Shown: piece after piece, positions 5,382 through 6,811 of the stretch
Position numbering within the stretch: position 1 is the stretch's first letter
Layout: every line of letters starts with the position of its first letter
From: Polyangia bacterium
GTDB taxonomy: Bacteria; Myxococcota_A; Polyangia; Polyangiales; Polyangiaceae
DNA: 6,811 bases
Assembly (NCBI GenBank): GCA_030433055.1
Contig: JAUILJ010000444.1
Location: 1-6,811, forward strand
Reading direction: 5' to 3'
The notes under the pieces: model-generated
Seen by the model: the letters and a program-made list of their open reading frames with translations, nothing else
Databases searched by the model: none
What the model was told of the DNA's origin: nothing
Made by a program: the position numbers and the translations under genes

Positions 5382-6785
5382 ATGGGCGGCCGTATCTTGG
5401 TAGTGGATGACAGCTCGACGATCCGCAAAGTCGTCAGCTCGATCCTCGAGCGCAATGCGTTCAGGCCAGTGGAGGCCAAGGACGGCCAGTTCGCCCTGGA
5501 GGAGCTGGAGCGCGATCCGGAGTTCGAGCTGATCCTGCTCGACTTCGTCATGCCGCGAATGAACGGCTACCAGTTCTGCCGGGAGCTGCGCGCCAAGCCG
5601 GACCTGAAGAACCTGCCCGTCGTGTTGATGAGCGCAAAGGGCGACAAGATCCGCGGTCAGTTCGTCCAGCAAACCGGTGCCATCGACGCGATCACCAAAC
5701 CCTTCGACGCGCGAGGCTTGATCGCCGTCGTCGAAGGCGCGATCCACAAGCACAAGGAAGGCCGAGCGCGACCCGTCCCCGACGCGGAGACGATGCTCGA
5801 AGAAGACGACGTCGTCCTCGATAGCATCCGACCGAGCTCCCTCAGCTGGACCCGAGACGGCAACGTGAATCGTGTCCGTGTGGCAATGGATTTCGCCGAC
5901 GCGCTGGCAGATCTGCTGCGGCCCGAGCTGATGGCCGCGGGCGCGGACGAGCGCAGCTATCAGATGGCGTTTCAGCGCATGCTCACCCCGGACACGGTGG
6001 CGCAGCTCGGGCAAACGCTGAGCAGCCTGATCGACAACGGCCAGAACAGCGACGCGCTGACTGGGAACGTATCCGTAATTTCCATCGCGGAAATTCTTCA
6101 GCTGCTGTCTCTGCAGCGTCAGACCGGCAGCCTGATGGTGCGCACGCGCAAGGGCGCGAGCATCATGCTCTTCATCAAGGACGGCCACCTGAGCCTCGCG
6201 ACTTCGTCGGGGCTCCACGGCGAGTTTCGCGTTGGGCGCTACCTGGTGCAGGACGGCGCGCTCAAGGAGTCCGAGCTCACCGAGTACCTCGAGCAGAACC
6301 CGCCGTCGGGCTCCCAGTCGCGCACGAGCCTGATCGGGCAGGCCTTGATCGAACGCGGGATCATCACCGAGGACCAGCTCCGGAAAGGCCTGAAACGCCA
6401 GGCCAACGAGCTGATCTACGAGGTCGTGCGCTGGAACTCCGGGCGCTTCAGCTTCAAGATCGATGACCTGAGCGAAGCCGCGAAATCGGCTGACCTGAGC
6501 CTCCCCACGGGCCACATCGTGATGGAAGGCTTCCGTCGTGTGGACGAGTGGCGGCTCATCGAGGGCAGCTTCGATTTCGAGAACGTGCTCTATCAGGACC
6601 CCATGGCGATCGAGCGCATGGGCAAGCAGGGTGAGCTCACCAAGCTCGAAGCCACCGTCCTCTCGGCCATCGATGGTGAGCGCACCGTGCGCGAGATCGT
6701 CGCGGAGGTGCATGCCAGCTCCTTCGATGTGTGCAAGATACTCTACCAGTTCGTAAACTCACGGCTGGTGCGCATCGAGGGCTAG
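5382..6785 (+). CDS. Response regulator: receiver plus DUF4388 (PatA-like) output module
   Basis: A 467-residue cytoplasmic two-component protein. Residues 4-120 form a receiver domain with the acid pair D9/D10, the phosphoacceptor D54 (LILLDFVMPRMNG), S84 (VLMSAKG) and K106 (TKPF), so all key residues are present. Residues 121-225 are a linker with predicted helices. From about 226 a DUF4388-type module begins (ALTGNVSVISIAEILQLLSLQRQTGSLMV, then LFIKDGHLSLA). It holds two copies of a helix-turn-helix-like motif (283-306 and 317-340) resembling the MshEN c-di-GMP motif, then ANELIYEVVRWNSGRFSF (341-358). The end (about 418-465) looks like a small winged-helix-like domain (KLEATVLSAIDGERTVREIV). 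No standard DNA-binding output domain is recognised, so it probably acts through protein or ligand contacts. The frame is open back to 5202, but the ATG at 5382 is chosen because the receiver starts immediately after it. The upstream part would overlap the divergent gene and shows no domain. The Shine-Dalgarno is weak. The cognate kinase is not in the window. Confidence 0.92.
   Translation: MGGRILVVDDSSTIRKVVSSILERNAFRPVEAKDGQFALEELERDPEFELILLDFVMPRMNGYQFCRELRAKPDLKNLPVVLMSAKGDKIRGQFVQQTGAIDAITKPFDARGLIAVVEGAIHKHKEGRARPVPDAETMLEEDDVVLDSIRPSSLSWTRDGNVNRVRVAMDFADALADLLRPELMAAGADERSYQMAFQRMLTPDTVAQLGQTLSSLIDNGQNSDALTGNVSVISIAEILQLLSLQRQTGSLMVRTRKGASIMLFIKDGHLSLATSSGLHGEFRVGRYLVQDGALKESELTEYLEQNPPSGSQSRTSLIGQALIERGIITEDQLRKGLKRQANELIYEVVRWNSGRFSFKIDDLSEAAKSADLSLPTGHIVMEGFRRVDEWRLIEGSFDFENVLYQDPMAIERMGKQGELTKLEATVLSAIDGERTVREIVAEVHASSFDVCKILYQFVNSRLVRIEG
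6228..6401 (+). repeat. Tandem MshEN-like motif within the response regulator
   Basis: Codons 283-306 and 317-340 encode two related 24-residue units: RVGRYLVQDGALKESELTEYL (continuing EQN) and LIGQALIERGIITEDQLRKGL (continuing KRQ). Both share the pattern x-x-G-x-x-L-hydrophobic-x-x-G-hydrophobic-hydrophobic-x4-L-x3-L. This is the core of the MshEN/T2SSE_N motif. The first unit has the leading Arg but Asn at the final position; the second has the final Gln but Leu at the first position. The spacing between units is 10 residues. Confidence 0.55.
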
Positions 6786-6811
6786 AGCACCGCTCGGTCT
6801 CGGGTGGCGGC

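Noticed and set aside
5103..6713. A 536-codon open frame on the minus strand opposite the response regulator.
   Set aside because: Long antisense frames are expected opposite GC-rich genes with strong third-position bias. The translation is low-complexity (rich in Arg, Ala, Asp, His, Val) with no domain, while the plus strand encodes clear receiver and DUF4388 motifs.
1..6811. A mobile element, defence system or CRISPR array.
   Set aside because: There is no transposase or integrase motif, no terminal inverted repeat, no regularly spaced repeats and no nuclease or phage-like gene. Base composition looks even across the window.

Overview
The window is GC-rich, tightly packed bacterial chromosome with six gene starts or full genes plus one truncated gene. 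The best guess for the host is a member of the Myxococcota (deltaproteobacterial lineage, Polyangia-like). The reasons are the high GC content with strong third-position G/C bias, a receiver protein fused to a DUF4388 (PatA-like) output module, lipoproteins with GC-type lipoboxes and Pro/Gly/Asp-rich linkers, and a Pro-rich membrane-anchored TPR-like protein. This is inference from composition and gene style; there is no rRNA or marker gene to prove it.

Left part (1-2948, all minus strand, read right to left): a compact envelope operon. A DUF4154/YfiR-family periplasmic protein (2328-2948) overlaps by ATGA with a TonB-dependent outer-membrane receptor (160-2331). The receptor overlaps by ATGA with a third gene, of which only the first 54 codons lie in the window (1-163) and whose start looks like a lipoprotein. 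The overlaps imply translational coupling and a joint job at the outer membrane. The transported or sensed ligand cannot be read from the sequence.

Middle (3116-5215): a stand-alone RlmK-type 23S rRNA methyltransferase (minus strand, GTG start with a strong Shine-Dalgarno) lies upstream of the envelope operon, 167 bp away. It is divergent from a small YCII/DGPF-domain protein (4179-4553, plus). That gene converges, with an 11-bp gap, on a membrane-anchored protein carrying two TPR-like units with evenly spaced cysteines (4565-5215, minus).

Right part (5382-6785, plus): a response regulator with an intact phosphoacceptor site, followed by a DUF4388 module. Inside this module are two back-to-back copies of a helical motif resembling the c-di-GMP-binding MshEN motif. 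A perfect 14-bp palindrome lies just upstream of its start.

No mobile element, CRISPR array, tRNA, rRNA or recognisable riboswitch was seen. Most of the window is ordinary chromosomal content. The points most worth following are the YfiR-like/receptor/lipoprotein operon and the MshEN-like tandem in the response regulator.
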